64,000 bases of DNA, from the NCBI RefSeq assembly GCF_021462225.1, contig NC_061816.1:10689390-10753389 (forward strand). The letters are read 5' to 3'. Positions 12,360 through 23,999 of this stretch are shown here, one piece after another (within the stretch, counting starts at the first letter, position 1; each line of letters begins with the position of its first letter). The translations under genes and the position numbers were made by a program. This stretch comes from Girardinichthys multiradiatus (Eukaryota > Chordata > Actinopteri > Cyprinodontiformes > Goodeidae). The notes under the pieces are model-generated. The model was given only the letters and a program-made list of their open reading frames with translations. It was not told the origin of the DNA and did no database searches.

Positions 12360-13270
12360 TTCGTTAGTCTGCTCCAAGAGAAGGAAAACAGCAAAGGCCC
12401 AGAGAGCAAAGACTTTGTAAGATGGTGTGAGGAGTCTCGTCTTTATCTTGATACTAATAAGACAAGATATGATTATTGATTTTAGAAGGAAACCTCACAA
12501 GCACAAAGTCACTTTTATCAAAGATCAGACCATTGAGAGAGTGCATTCGTACAACAACCGTGGGTCTATTTTCGATGGCCAATTGACTTTTGAAACCAAC
12601 TGTGAGGCAGTGGTGAAAAGTCACATCAGCGGCTCTTCTGCTTGAGGAAACTTGGCCATTTTAAAATGACCCGAACCATAATGATCCTGTTACACATTGC
12701 TTTTATCAAGTAAGTTTTATAATTTTCCTTTGCCATTGTTTGATCATTCAACTCTGAACGAGGGGAGCTACCTTTAGCAGGTGGTGAAACTTTCATCTAG
12801 ACTGATTGGAGAGCCCAAACAATCAGTCAGGTTCCTGTAGAGCGGACAGGTACAGCAGATAGCCACTTGTGGTTTAAATGATGACTTTCATCCGCTTCCA
12901 GAGGGAAGAAGTTGAAATTGCTTAAAACATCTGGTCCCAAAATGTAGGACCAGGCGTTTTAAAAAACAGCTTTGCTTTGACTGCTGTTCCTGAACTGAAC
13001 CAACTTAAATAATACTGCCACTCTCATTGAATTTTTTTGGGGGGGTTAGGATTCTGTTAGGTCTAGATTACTTCAGTTTTATATTTTTTACATACTGGTT
13101 TTATAAAGATGTAATTTCTTGCATATTTATCCAATTTTCTACTCTTGTTCTCCTCTTCTGTGTCCTGCTTTACCTTGATTGGCCGAGCCTGGAGGACTAT
13201 TACATATATGTTTGAATGGTTCTGGTTGTGTTAAGACATTAGCATGAATGTTTTGAACCACTGTAAAACA
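12360..13270 (+). mobile_element. LINE reverse transcriptase C-terminal relic
   Basis: The plus-strand frame at 12427-12645 carries IDFRRKP, then KDQTIERVHSYNNRGSIFDG and QLTFETNCEAV. This is the pattern seen after the YxDD box in L2/CR1-type and related non-LTR reverse transcriptases (the V-H-S-Y-K-Y-L-G motif, with YKYLG decayed to YNNRG). The frame then breaks, but homologous DNA continues: SSRLIGEP-like near 12800 and a PLPEGRR-like block near 12895 (CATCCGCTTCCAGAGGGAAG). It is 5'-truncated and inactive. Clade assignment is from memory. Confidence 0.7.
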
Positions 13271-13274
13271 CCTT

Positions 13275-16200
13275 GAACCTTGCAGGCTAACTACCCAACC
13301 AAATACCCTGATAAATTAGCCAGTGTAATGTAGACAAACACACCAGATCTGACATTTTATTTACTTTCACTCATTTCCTCCAAGTCACTTCAAAATATTC
13401 TTTCCAGACCTTTTAGTTTTAGCTTCTTATTCCTGCAGGTAGTGTCCTCTAATCTTCAGATAGTTTGTGTTTTATTGACCTCAGTGTTATGTTCTAAGAA
13501 CCAGAGAACCCACGAAGAAGCAACCTTCAGGTCTTGAAGGCGATAAATATTTTTGTTTGCATTGTATGCTTTTCAACATCTGTATAGGTGTTGCAACATT
13601 AATATAGGTGTAACTCTAAATTAGGCAGAGAAACTCTTGATAGATCTTCCAATGTGAAAAGCAAAGATGAGATCCCGAGGTTCCCAAACCAGACACCCTC
13701 CTCTCCATGACTACGCCTTAAGATCCCGTTCATGAACACCACAAACAGTATATATGTAATAATCAACCTTAGATTATAATAATTAATGCATTATCCACTA
13801 TTGTTTTAAATTTTTGTATAATTACCATGATTATTTTAAAATAATGAATCATAAAAGTTGTAATTGTACACATTATACTGTTGTTGTTGTTATTACTGTT
13901 GTCTTTTCAACTCAGAACAAAGCAAAAGAGAACTGTAACTCCATTAAGTACCCAAGCTGGTGGGAGTGTAAATTATTGGACCCCTGGTTCAAAAGAGTCA
14001 TCTGGAGACTCTGTTTTGGCAATAACTAGGACTCACATTTCATCGGTCTTAGTTCTGTCAATGTCTCAGTTTACACCCTAAATAATGGGTCCAAATTTAG
14101 GTTTAGAGATTAAAATTAGTGATAATGAAGTATGTTCTTCACATGTAGGAGATCAAACAGACCTTAGGTGGGGAGCAGCACCTGTCACATCTCCTAACGC
14201 CCAAGCAGCAGATAGACATCCCTTAAAAATTAGTTTGAATCCCCGTTCAGCAACGTCTCTCCACTATCTTGCATCCCAAGTCTCCACAGCAACCACTCCC
14301 ATTCCATTTGAACACTATCTTTAAAGCAGAAAGTGTCCAAAACAACAAAAATCACACAAGTGAGTAAAATTAGGAAAATAAAATGTAATTATTTATCAAA
14401 TGTAATCATCCTTGTGTTCCATTCTTGCCTTTAATTGTACTGTTTCAACGTATGTAGCGGTAGATATGCTACATATTGTCTATATTATATCTGTCTAAAC
14501 AATGAATTTCTTAAACTATCCCGGGAATGACCTTTATAAAAAAAAATCTAAAAAAGTAAGGCGATTCTTTACATTTGATGAAAATGTTTATTCAATCAAT
14601 CAATTACATGTAAGCAGGGGTTATACTTGTCATTATTCACACTAAGGTCTATTTACTAATGATAAAATTATGTAAAAGTAAAACTAACATAAACAAGATT
14701 AAACATTATTCAAGATAATTTAAGATAAGACATTAACATTAATTCAACAGACTATTGATACAACTAAGAGGGAGGTTTTTCTATAAAGAAATTAGAATTC
14801 AAAACAGTGTCCAAACTTAATAAAGGTTTGACTTTTACTTGGTCTCTCAGGAGTTTAAACAAAGGGTTTTACTGTCTAACTTTGAATTGTAAGGCCAGAC
14901 ATCAACTCACGAGGTGAAAAAAGCTATGAAAATAGTGGAGATAGTGGAGTTTTGCAGCTGGTTACCATGGAGACTGAATGTAGGCTGGAGGAGACATTGC
15001 TGCTCCTCACTTAAGTGCTATTTGATCTCTTACATCTGGGGGAAGATACTACTTTATTAATTTGGATGAGACATACAGAATTGTGTTTCATTGTATATTA
15101 GTAATAATAATAATAATGCACCAATGACTTTTGTTCAGTTTTTGTTCTCATCAAGAAGATCATAAAAACACCTGAAGGGCAGGGAAATGTAAAAATATGC
15201 CCAAAGGTTAATCTCTCTCTTCAGACATCAGTCACATGTCTTTGCAACTAATTTCACTTCACACCTGACTGGTTGTAGACATCCGTACCAACACTTATCA
15301 CATGTAGTTTAATGGTTATTAACTGTAACACACCAAAGTACTGAGTGAAACAAAAGCTGATCAAAATCTCCACAGCAGACATTGCTTTAGGCAACTGTAA
15401 TTTCTCTCACAAAGTTTGGCATTTGTGTCGCACTCAAGCTTTAAAGTTATTTATTTGGCCCGGATGGTCAGATGGATTGATGGACGTGTTAAAGGACAGC
15501 CAGAGAATCGTTTATTCGCACCCTCGTATTCATTCACATGCACAGAACTTCTCCCATCAGTCATGAGGCCTGACGGGAGAAGCTGTCTGTGGACTGGAAA
15601 TGCCACCGTCTCTTTTATACTGACAGACAGCAAAAACAGAAAGAGAGCCAGATCGCCAGGCAGAGGGGTGTGGGAGGAAACAGGTGGGTTTATTTGTTTA
15701 TGCTTGGCCGTCTTGCAGGGTTTTGACAGAAATACTGCGTCATGTTTTATTATTATTCCCCCATGCCTTCAGCACTTGGTATAGCAATACTAAGAAATAA
15801 AAAAATCCCTACATGGCTTTATTGAACTAAACATTATTTATTCAGTTTAGTTTGTACATTTGATATGTAATTTGCTCTTCAGCTAATGATTAACATGCTC
15901 TGAAAGTTAGATTAAAACTGTTTGCCACAAGCCAGGTTGGAGACACAGCAAATAAGGAGTACCAGAAAGTCTTGAACTGTATTTGTTTCATTATCTACAC
16001 CATGGTTTCAGGTGTAGCACATTAAGGTGACCGATACGTGTTTCTTACTAAATTACCAGTGTCAATATTTAAAAATCATGGACAGTGACTATTATTCACA
16101 CCAATTATTTGCATTTTTTTCTTGTGGAATAAATGAATTACCTTGTAATTTAACACTGATGGTTTTCTTTCCAGATAAAGCCTGACTTGAGTAGATTTCA

Positions 16201-17330
16201 GTGGTATTAAAGCTGATTGTAAAACATACCTGTTCATGTATTACTACAAGCCACAATACACCTCAGTCCTGACAGCTTTAAGTGAGAGGTTGGGGCAACG
16301 AAAGAAGCACAATTACCCCAACAGCTTCCAGCAAATTTGCAGGACTGCTTGCTGCAAGTGGCGAAAAATGGCGACTGCAACCAAAGGCTGAAAGAGTCTC
16401 ATTCTGTGATCTGCAGTCTGAAACTGACTCAGACTAAAATGACAAAAAAAAAAAAAAGTGGTTGTAAAGCCTGTAAACTAAAAACATTATTTTCTTGACC
16501 TCCCCCACATGTGACATGTACTTGTGTCACAACCATGTTTCATTTAATAAGCAGCTTTCAAGGTCACCAGAGAACAAAAAAAACCCACTTTCTTTTGCTT
16601 GGTGTATTTGCTGCAGTCGAGCATTGATCTCTGTTTGTGTGACTCTCTTCGCTCTCTGCTCCAGTCCATTTTTCCCCATTCTGCACGTAGAGGTAGACAA
16701 AAATAAAGCCACCTATTCTCAGAGATTTCCAAAGGAAGTACTTTCTCTCCCTCTCTCTCAAACCGTGGAGCCGTGGCTTCAAAGCCAACCTCTAAAAATG
16801 GAGGGATAAAAAGCACTCGATATGGCTGCTACTTGGCTGCGCAGAGTTGTTTTTTTGAATGAATAAACATGCTGAGTTACCTGTTAGTCCTTTTAGCCAT
16901 GCTGTGGCTTTTTCTTCTGCTCCATTATTGAACTGTTGCCTTTATCATCGTGGAACAAAGCTTGTAAAGAACAGACTGCTCCCAGATGTTTCTCTGGTCC
17001 ATTTTAGCTGCAACTCTTCTAAACAACACCACACTAGGATGGTTTCTTGTTCTATTGTTGAATGCAAACAAGACGATGTTTCCAGGTGGGACGATGGTCA
17101 AATTCTGACCTAACCGTAATCATAACTGTAGTACTTTCTTAGCTTTTCTCAACCGTACCAGTCTAATGAATATAGGCTAGTGCCTGTTACTTCCCAATAT
17201 TAGAGCAATATCCTCACCAACGCGATTGTTAAGGACCTCTGGACTCAACAATTATAATACAATTATGCAAAGAGTATTTAAACGAATAAAATAAATTTAA
17301 ACAATCCTATGACTTTTAAAATTAAGACCC
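13275..17330. other. AT-rich intergenic DNA with minor repeats
   Basis: The only structures I note are an (AAT)n run at 15101-15117 and a small hairpin near 15549-15582 (arms CTTCTCCC and GGGAGAAG, with an inner TCAG/CTGA pair). The longer plus frame at 15416-15784 has no recognisable domain. The overlapping frames at 16495-16816 are antisense shadows of one another with no family signal. Confidence 0.45.
15101..15117. repeat. (AAT)n microsatellite
   Basis: A short run of TAA/AAT units, uninterrupted. Confidence 0.9.
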
Positions 17331-17339
17331 CTTTGAGTT

Positions 17340-18175
17340 TGAGCAAAAAGTGATGTGTGATGTATAGCTCAGCACAGCAGCAGGTGTTTAACAAATGTAA
17401 ACACTTATGTACTCATTACCCGGTGTTAAAAGTTCTAGGATGTGACAAAACCTGCAGAAATATATTGTGTGCAAGCTGCACTGGACTGGGAGCTGTTTTG
17501 ATTCAGGACCATCAACCTGTGGCCTTCTCATCTAGACCCATGACTGATGCTGAGACACGCTACGCGCAGATTGAGAAGGAGATGCTCTCCGTTGTTCATG
17601 CCTGCACCAGCTTTCACTACTACATATCTGGGAAACATGTTACAGTATACAAGGACCACAAGCCACTGGAGGACATTTACAAGAAACCGTTACTGTCAGT
17701 CCACAATGTGAATACAGAGGATGTGCTTGCGCCTGCAGTGGTATGACATCACAGTTAAGTACAGAAGAGGAAAGTGGTTCCCTGCCCAGACCCACGACCT
17801 GGACGGCACCATATCTTGGCAACCAGAGATGGGTTCCTGGAATAATCACTCAGCCACACAGTTCCACCTGATCTTATTGTGGACAGTAAAGGCAAGCTGT
17901 CTCACTGCAACACGCACAAAATCCTCACAACACCACCAAACAATCTCAGCACGTTTTCTTTGAAGATGAGCCCTGGCATGAACCAGCAGTTGAGGAGCAG
18001 CAGACAACAAAGGCCCCTCCAGAGGCCACTCCAGAGGCCCCTCCAGAGGCCCCTGAGGTACCCCAACACCCACAGGCCCAAACAGGTAAACATTTTTACA
18101 CCAGATGGGGCAAAGCCGTACGACCATCTGAGAAGCTGAACTTATTGAACTACTTCAGTCAGAGGCAGGCGTGAA
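17340..18175 (+). pseudogene. Ty3/gypsy-type pol fragment (RNase H plus C-terminal tail)
   Basis: The frame 17357-17746 reads as the end of a gypsy-type reverse transcriptase and its RNase H. PVLKV is followed by GLGAVLIQD, then PVAFSSRPMTDAETRYAQIE, KEMLSVV, FHYYISGKHV and DHKPLE. In active relatives the residue before AS-xx-GLGA is the catalytic Asp of a DAS motif; here it reads CAS, so that residue is lost. After a frameshift, a YDITVKYRRGKW-like block continues to about 17830. Most of the integrase is missing. The final part (17980-18175) encodes a Pro/Glu-rich repeat (PPEAPPEAPEVP type) and a closing RWGKAVRPSEKLNLL stretch resembling a gypsy polyprotein C-terminus. It is a deleted relic. 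Confidence 0.78.
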
Positions 18176-18179
18176 CAGA

Positions 18180-18570
18180 CCTCGGCCTCATGGAAGCGAT
18201 GTGCTAGTAACCTTTCCTTCCTAGTTTAGTTTGACCACTTGTTCATTTGATAGGCAAAGTGGGTTAAGCTTAAAGGAAACAGAGTTGTGAAGCTAAAGAA
18301 TAATTCCACGAGGATAGCTTTCAAAAATACTTTCTCAGGTTATTATATTTTATGTTGTTGTATTTTATATTTTATTACTGAGAAAGCCTGAAGTGGTGTA
18401 TAAAAGTGCTGAAAGTGCATATGGCACACTCATTTTCTATGTCCCTAATAGCTATCCATACTAGCTCCTTCTTCCTGGTTGTTATTTAAAAAATGCGAGT
18501 CTCGAGCTACCTCCCCGCCTCGTTCCTGTCTCAGCTCAGCATATACACAAAATAAGTATTCAAAAAACAG
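18180..18570 (+). other. Possible LTR-derived flank of the gypsy relic
   Basis: The DNA after the pol tail includes a TATA-like TATAAAAG at 18399-18406 about 220 bp downstream. This could be the U3/R part of the element's 3' LTR. I found no matching 5' copy, no clear TG...CA ends and no target duplication, so the call is tentative. Confidence 0.25.
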
Positions 18571-18573
18571 GTG

Positions 18574-18742
18574 TTGCCATGGCACTGGGGTGCAACATGT
18601 AGAGAGGGTACAGTCCTCAATGCAGCCGTCACAGGTTCGAATCCCGGCACGTTCACCTTTGCTGCATGTCTTCCCCTCTCTCTCCAGCCCATTTCCTGTC
18701 AGTCAAACTTACAAATAGCCACTAGTGCCACAAAATAAAATA
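18574..18742 (+). mobile_element. tRNA-derived SINE
   Basis: A degenerate A box (TGGCACTGGGG near 18580) and a perfect RNA polymerase III B box (GGTTCGAATCC, 18634-18644) lie about 55 bp apart, as in a tRNA promoter. The body then reads TTTGCTGCATGTCTTCCCCT (18658 on), a sequence common in fish SINEs. The tail reads GCCACTAGTGCCACAAAAT at 18718-18736. The A-rich end suits LINE-driven retroposition. It is non-coding. The parental tRNA was not identified. Confidence 0.8.
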
Positions 18743-18744
18743 AT

Positions 18745-19735
18745 GAATGATCAACAAAGGCGTCTGAAATTCTGTTTTTATATACTAAATTGGGAAAACA
18801 CCACCCACTCTCAGATGCAGTCTATCAGCTCCATTCATAAATTCATTGAAATCGTAAATTAAACAACGAAGCCAAAGAAGCCCTTGTATGCCCTTCCTTT
18901 AACCATGCCTCCAGACAAACTGCCCTAGGTCTGAACCTGACCTCTGCTAGTTCAGCCGTCTGCATCCTGCAACAATTACAGCCGTGTCTCTATAGGCAGA
19001 GCCACTCCGCAGGTCTCCCAGCAAGCTGGTGACATTTACCCGACAAAGGTCTTAGGCTTATGGGGGAAAAAGATTAGTGAATGCTGCTAAAAGTGGAAAT
19101 ATTACACTATGATATTTCCGCTGTGCTTATCTTGTCACATAGTGGAACATATTGCTGGGAGTGTATTTTTGCAATGTGATTTATTATAGATGTCTGTTAA
19201 GATATTTTCTCACCCCTAGACTGGCTCTGGTTTGCCGTAGCTTTCCATTACAGCAGTCTTGCTAAACAGTAATTAACCTGGCTTTATATAATCTTAAAAT
19301 ATTCATATATGAAAGGAATTAAATGTAATAGAAAGCACTGGATCAGTGAACACAAACATGTTGCATGTGTTACAAACTCCGATTTCAAGTTCCAAAACTA
19401 AAAGCTAAGCTTTTTATAACAGAGATAAAAACTGATGCAGGGGCTCCGTAGTACAAGATGAGACTATATCACATTATAAATGGGGACTGGTGTGTGTTTG
19501 CCAAATGAGAATCATTCGGAGGAATGCCATTCAAATAAAATGTTATATTTGTGAGTTTTGATAGTGAACGCTTCTTCCAGACTTTAATATTAACCTTCCG
19601 ACGTGCCCTTCAAGGCCTTATAATAATCCACACCTTCTGTTTCAGTAATATTATCCACAAACTAAGATATCCAAGCACAAAGCTGGAGTTTTCTTCAAGC
19701 TTCAGTAGCTTTAACAAATATTTCCTATTAGCCTT
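18745..19735. other. Anonymous intergenic DNA
   Basis: No gene or repeat recognised. Confidence 0.45.
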
Positions 19736-19740
19736 GCCTC

Positions 19741-20810
19741 TACAACGCCTTGCAAAAGTATTTACATGTCATGGTGTGACATTTTGGACTTTCTTTGTGG
19801 TTTTTGGTTTGTGTCTTTTTATTAATTAATCCCTTCGCCCATGTTTAGTCTATGCATTAGTTTCACCTGTTCCTTCTGTCTCCCTGCCTCCTTGTCTCAC
19901 CTGTTCCCTCTTCCTTTGATTACCTGCCCTTTGTATTCCCTTAGTATATTAGTTAGCCTGGTTCATGTGATGATTGCTGGTTCCTCGTTTCTCAACTCGG
20001 GTCTCTACCCTTGACTGCCATGTGTTCCATGTTCCTGCAGAGCTTGGAGATGTAAGTTTTGGACTTTGACTCTGGTTAACTCCGGCAGTGATTTCTGTTA
20101 CGTTTTGGATACCTCTGAATAAAGCTGAAGATCATTCAACATGCGGCTGCCCAGCTCTTACCTGCTCTTTGGTCCGACAACAAATATTAATGTGACATTA
20201 CACCTTTGAAATTGTAATGTTATGACCACAAATCTGTGATTATGTAATAGATGAACACAAAGTAGTGCAACACTGTGAAGTGAAAGGGAAATGTTATAAG
20301 ATTTACAATATTTCTGACAATGTATTTGTATTCAATACTTTATAAAACCCTCTTCGGGTGGAATTACAGCCACAGGTTTGTTGTGTATCCCTGTACCAAA
20401 CTGAACCTTTTGTTTATATTTAAAAAAATTTTTCAAGCAAAGTCAAACTGGATTGACAGTTGGATTGACACACATTCTCAGTTGAATTTAGGTCTGGACT
20501 TTGACTGGGCCATTCTAACACAAGAATATGCACTGATTTAAACTGGACTGTCCTCTCTATTAGCTCTATCTACATTCCCATCAACTCTGACCCGCTTCCC
20601 TGTCGCTGCTGAACAAAAGTATCCCACAGCATCATGCAGCCACCATGTGTTCAGGTTGATATGCAGTGTTGGTTAAGACTGGTTCACTTGTTGGCCAAAA
20701 GGTTTGATTTTTCTACTGTATGCATAAAATCTGGAACAAAATGTCTGGTGGCAACATTTTAACAGAACTGTGGTTGTCTTCTCCTTGCCATAAAAGCCTG
20801 ATTTGTATTA
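19741..20810 (-). mobile_element. Degenerate Tc1/mariner element split by a solo LTR
   Basis: The left tip (CGCCTTGCAAAAGTATTTAC, 19747 on) and the sequence right of the LTR (from 20198) fit together as one fish Tc1-type element. Later blocks in antisense transposase order include GTCTGGACTTTGACTGGGCC (20491 on), TCCCATCAACTCTGACC near 20577, CAGCATCATGCAGCCACCAT near 20628 and TGTGTTCAGGTTGATATGCAG. The coding frame is destroyed. The same family supplies the relic that flanks the LTR element at 41.4-43.9 kb. Confidence 0.75.
19767..20197 (+). mobile_element. Solo LTR, 431 bp, TSD TTACA
   Basis: The segment starts TGTCATGG and ends AATGTGACA, the TG...CA ends of an LTR retroelement. It is flanked by an exact 5-bp duplication, TTACA, at 19762-19766 and 20198-20202. 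A polyadenylation-like AATAAA lies near 20118, giving plus orientation. There is no internal coding region, so it is a solo LTR left by recombination between two LTRs. It interrupts an older Tc1 relic at its left tip. Confidence 0.9.
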
Positions 20811-20814
20811 AATA

Positions 20815-21640
20815 CAGACCCATTTACATACATGGAAGATTTTTTACATATTTCCCCTGCAGCACACAAACACACAAAAAAATCCTTACGAGGAATTTAA
20901 GCCACAATTTCATGTCCCATATTCCACAGCAGTATTAGACAGCAATACCATGCTAACCTACTTCAATCAGTTGTGTCACATCTTTCAGTGTCTGAACAAT
21001 TTGCATTTAAGTCATGATTGTGGAAGAAACCGCACTGATTCATAGCATACCTGACTCAGACATAGAGACTAATGTGATATCTCAGATATTACAGAATAAG
21101 AGGAGGAGAGAGAAGATAGGAAAGCAACAGCTGGCGGTTGCTGAACTCAACTGAGTAAAAATGCTTCCACTCAGACTGCAGCAGCTTTTTTCTCATAAAA
21201 AAAAAATAAAATGCTTTTATGTAAGATTTCTTCTCCAATTTGTCCATCAGTAGTAATCTCTGTGAAAATATGATGGCCTGCAAGGCGAAGTGTGCAGACG
21301 GGAGTTGTTTACATCATGTTTGTTTTGCCAGAACTAGCAAGAGGAAGACTGTATATTGCTTCTCAATTTCTTACTTAATACTTTTTCAGATTGTGTTACT
21401 AGGGATCTTTATTCAGTTTTCATACAGGAAAAGGGCAGCAAGAGGAGGAAAGACATGCAGCAAAAGTTCTAAGGTTGAGTCAAACCCACTTGTTTAAGAT
21501 ATTGCTGCACAATACAGAAATCAGTCTTTTTGACATCATTGTACGCAATCTGGAGTTAATTATACTGATAAATATTACTTTGTTGAAGCTCAGATGTAAA
21601 CCAATCTTGTGTAAGAAAAGAAAGCTATCAAGGGATCATA
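20815..21640. other. Anonymous AT-rich DNA
   Basis: No gene or repeat recognised. The minus frame at 21089-21283 is AT-driven. Confidence 0.4.
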
Positions 21641-21646
21641 CAAGGG

Positions 21647-21688
21647 ATCAAAAACACAATGTTCCTGGAAGAACATTGTGTTTTTGAT
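21647..21688. repeat. Perfect inverted repeat, 18-bp arms, 6-nt loop
   Basis: ATCAAAAACACAATGTTC at 21647-21664 is the exact reverse complement of 21671-21688, separated by CTGGAA. A transcript of either strand would fold into a strong hairpin. A direct repeat CAAGGGATCA lies just left (near 21629 and 21641). Confidence 0.95.
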
Positions 21689-21759
21689 TCTGGCTGTGAA
21701 ACAGTGGTACAGTTCTTACCAAAATTGAGTTGCTAAGAAGGTTATAGTAGTTTGGTTGC

Positions 21760-22490
21760 CTGGTCCATGTGTGTTTTGTGGATTTGGAGAAGGCTTATGA
21801 CTGTTCTTGGCAGATGATGTGGTTGTGTTGGTGTCCTCGGGCCATGACTTTCAGCGGGCACTGGAGGTGTCCGCAGCTATGTGAACAGATGAGAGGATGA
21901 ATAAGGTGGACTGCTCCCTCTGGTTTAGAAGTCAATCTTTGCATCAAGCGGTGGAGCTCAAATACCTTCATGTCTTGTTCATGTGTGATGGTAGGATGGA
22001 TTGGGAGACGGACAGATTTGGGCTCGGTCTACCATAATGCGGGGGCTGTTCCTGTTTATTATAATGAAGAGAGAGCCAAGCCTAAAAGCAAAGCTCTCAA
22101 TTTCCTGATCCGTAGGAGTACTGGCCCTGACCTATTGTCACGAGATTATGGACCTTGATCAAAACAACAGGATCCTTGATACAAGCAGATAACATGAAAT
22201 TCTTCCATAGACTAGCTGGGTTCAGCTTAAGAGAGATAAGAAGCTCCATCCTCTAGGGGGAGCTCTGAGAATAGCAGGAGAACAGGTGAGACCTCCTCAC
22301 TGTGGAGGTTCTGCAGGTATGTCCGGGACAGACCCAGAACTCACTAAAGGAAGTAAATGTTCCCTCTGTCCTGGGAATACCCAGAGATTCAGAATGAGCT
22401 GAAGAGTGTGACTGGGAAGAGGGACGTTTAGAGTTTTTCTCCTGGACTTCCCAAACTAAACTTTTAGATGGATAGATGGATGGATGGATG
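21760..22490 (+). mobile_element. Degenerate LINE, 3' half, same family as 61.6-64 kb
   Basis: TGTGTTTTGTGGATTTGGAG (21768 on) encodes the reverse transcriptase motif FVDLEKAYD and matches the LINE at 63845 (CFVDLEKAFD). The frame then jumps to a LADDVVVLVSSGHD block near 21810, the YADD-box region, so the DNA between is deleted. A GRMDWETDRFG segment near 21990 and an RDRPRT-like segment near 22325 follow the usual C-terminal order. The element ends in a GATG/GATA simple repeat (22467-22490), the tail type of this LINE group. Stops and frameshifts make it inactive. Confidence 0.8.
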
Positions 22491-22494
22491 AACG

Positions 22495-23990
22495 TCTTGA
22501 GCATTATTTAAAGTAGAGACTTTCACTCCAGCTTCAGCTCATAACAGTAGTTTTCCACAGCTTATATCTAGCATCAGATCAGAGCAATGCTTCAAATCTT
22601 TGGAGCGGTCAAGCTCAACCTGATGCAGATATGAGACGCATGAAGTGACTGATTGCTTTGAAAACCTCTCCATGACTCACAGCTTTACAAGTCCTTATTT
22701 AAGTCAGGATGTGTAGAGAAATACTAATCTTGGGAAGTGGATATGTAATCATGAGGCAGATGTCAAATATTATATCCTCTGGATGTGCAAAACAGAAATA
22801 AAATGCAGAAACGTAAAGTAGAAATGCATCAATGCAGATTAAATGTTAACATGTGTTTATTTCAGATCAATATTTTCTGTTTAGAAACAAATTGATTATA
22901 GTTTGCCCAACGAAATGAGAGTACTCCTTTCTTTTATATGGTAGAGTAATTTTCTCTTACTATCTCTTCCTATTCTGCCAATTCCTCTCTGGTTTTTCAG
23001 TCCGGTGCTCCTCATTTGCATGACAGTTGAGAACAATATTGCTAGAGCAGCGAGACAAAAGCCGTCAGTGTCTCTAATTTTGTTCTCTTTTCTCTCTTTC
23101 AGTGCTTCTCAGATAATGAGATGAGGTGCTGTCGTGAAAGGGATGTCGTTTCCGACCCTCTGTCCAGAACAAAATCTGGAACAGATCTTTTCTTGAGCGC
23201 TAAATAATGCAGAGAACTGACGCTCGTGGAACAAAACGTACTAATTAAAACCGGTATTCACCGATTTTCCTATCATCTGCTGTGCTTTATTTAAAAAATA
23301 AACCATGAAAATTTTGCTGACTAGATTTTCAGATATTAAAATGGCACAAACTCAGAATCAGAGCATTAGACATAGATCAAGCTTATGTGAACACACAAAT
23401 GAGATTACATGCCTCAGAAAAGGGGTGCAGCATTTTCAGACCACTCTGCCTGAAAATATTTCCTACCAAGTCTAACCTGACCATGAAAAGGGGCTCAAAA
23501 GGTTTAAGAAAGTTTAAAAGGTAACTATGCAGGGAAATGTCACACAAATCTTTAGGTTAGAATAAGCTGAAAACATAATGACATGCTGTCAGATTTTAAA
23601 GTCACATCTGTCTGCATTTTGGAGCTGAGATGGAAACAGGTTCGTACTGTTCTTCAAAGTCAAGCTTTGTGTTGTAAAAGTGGAAGAAATATCGATCTTC
23701 AGGATAAATGCATAAAGATGTTAAAGTACCTACAAAGCTGTAAGCTGAAAACCACAGCTTACCAGATTTTTATCAGTCTCTAAAATAAAAATTAACTATA
23801 AGAAAGAGCTGGAAGCAGGTGTCAAGGATTTAGAACATTTTAAAATTTTCTTAGGAGGGGATGAGACAAGATTTTAACCTCAGCAGACAAAACAAAGAGC
23901 ATTTAAACACTTTATCGTGAAAACTTCAGAGTTATTACAATGGGACAAACTCCACTCTGTGGAACGAAGAGATGTTTTAATTAAATGTAA
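22495..23990. other. Anonymous DNA with one exon-like stretch
   Basis: A pyrimidine-rich acceptor (TCTTTTCTCTCTTTCAG, ending 23102) precedes a 34-codon frame ending TAA near 23207. It is described under findings; I do not call it a gene. Confidence 0.35.
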
Positions 23991-23999
23991 TGTCATATG

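Noticed and set aside
15416..15784. Plus frame of 122 codons
   Set aside because: No recognisable domain, overlapped by other frames, no splice or promoter evidence.
16495..16816. Cluster of overlapping frames on both strands, up to 104 codons
   Set aside because: Frames overlap on both strands without domain content; chance openness.
17846..18139. Overlapping frames with Pro/Leu or Gly/Leu/Trp repeats on both strands
   Set aside because: They result from the short CCAGAGGCCCCT-type repeat in the gypsy pol tail.
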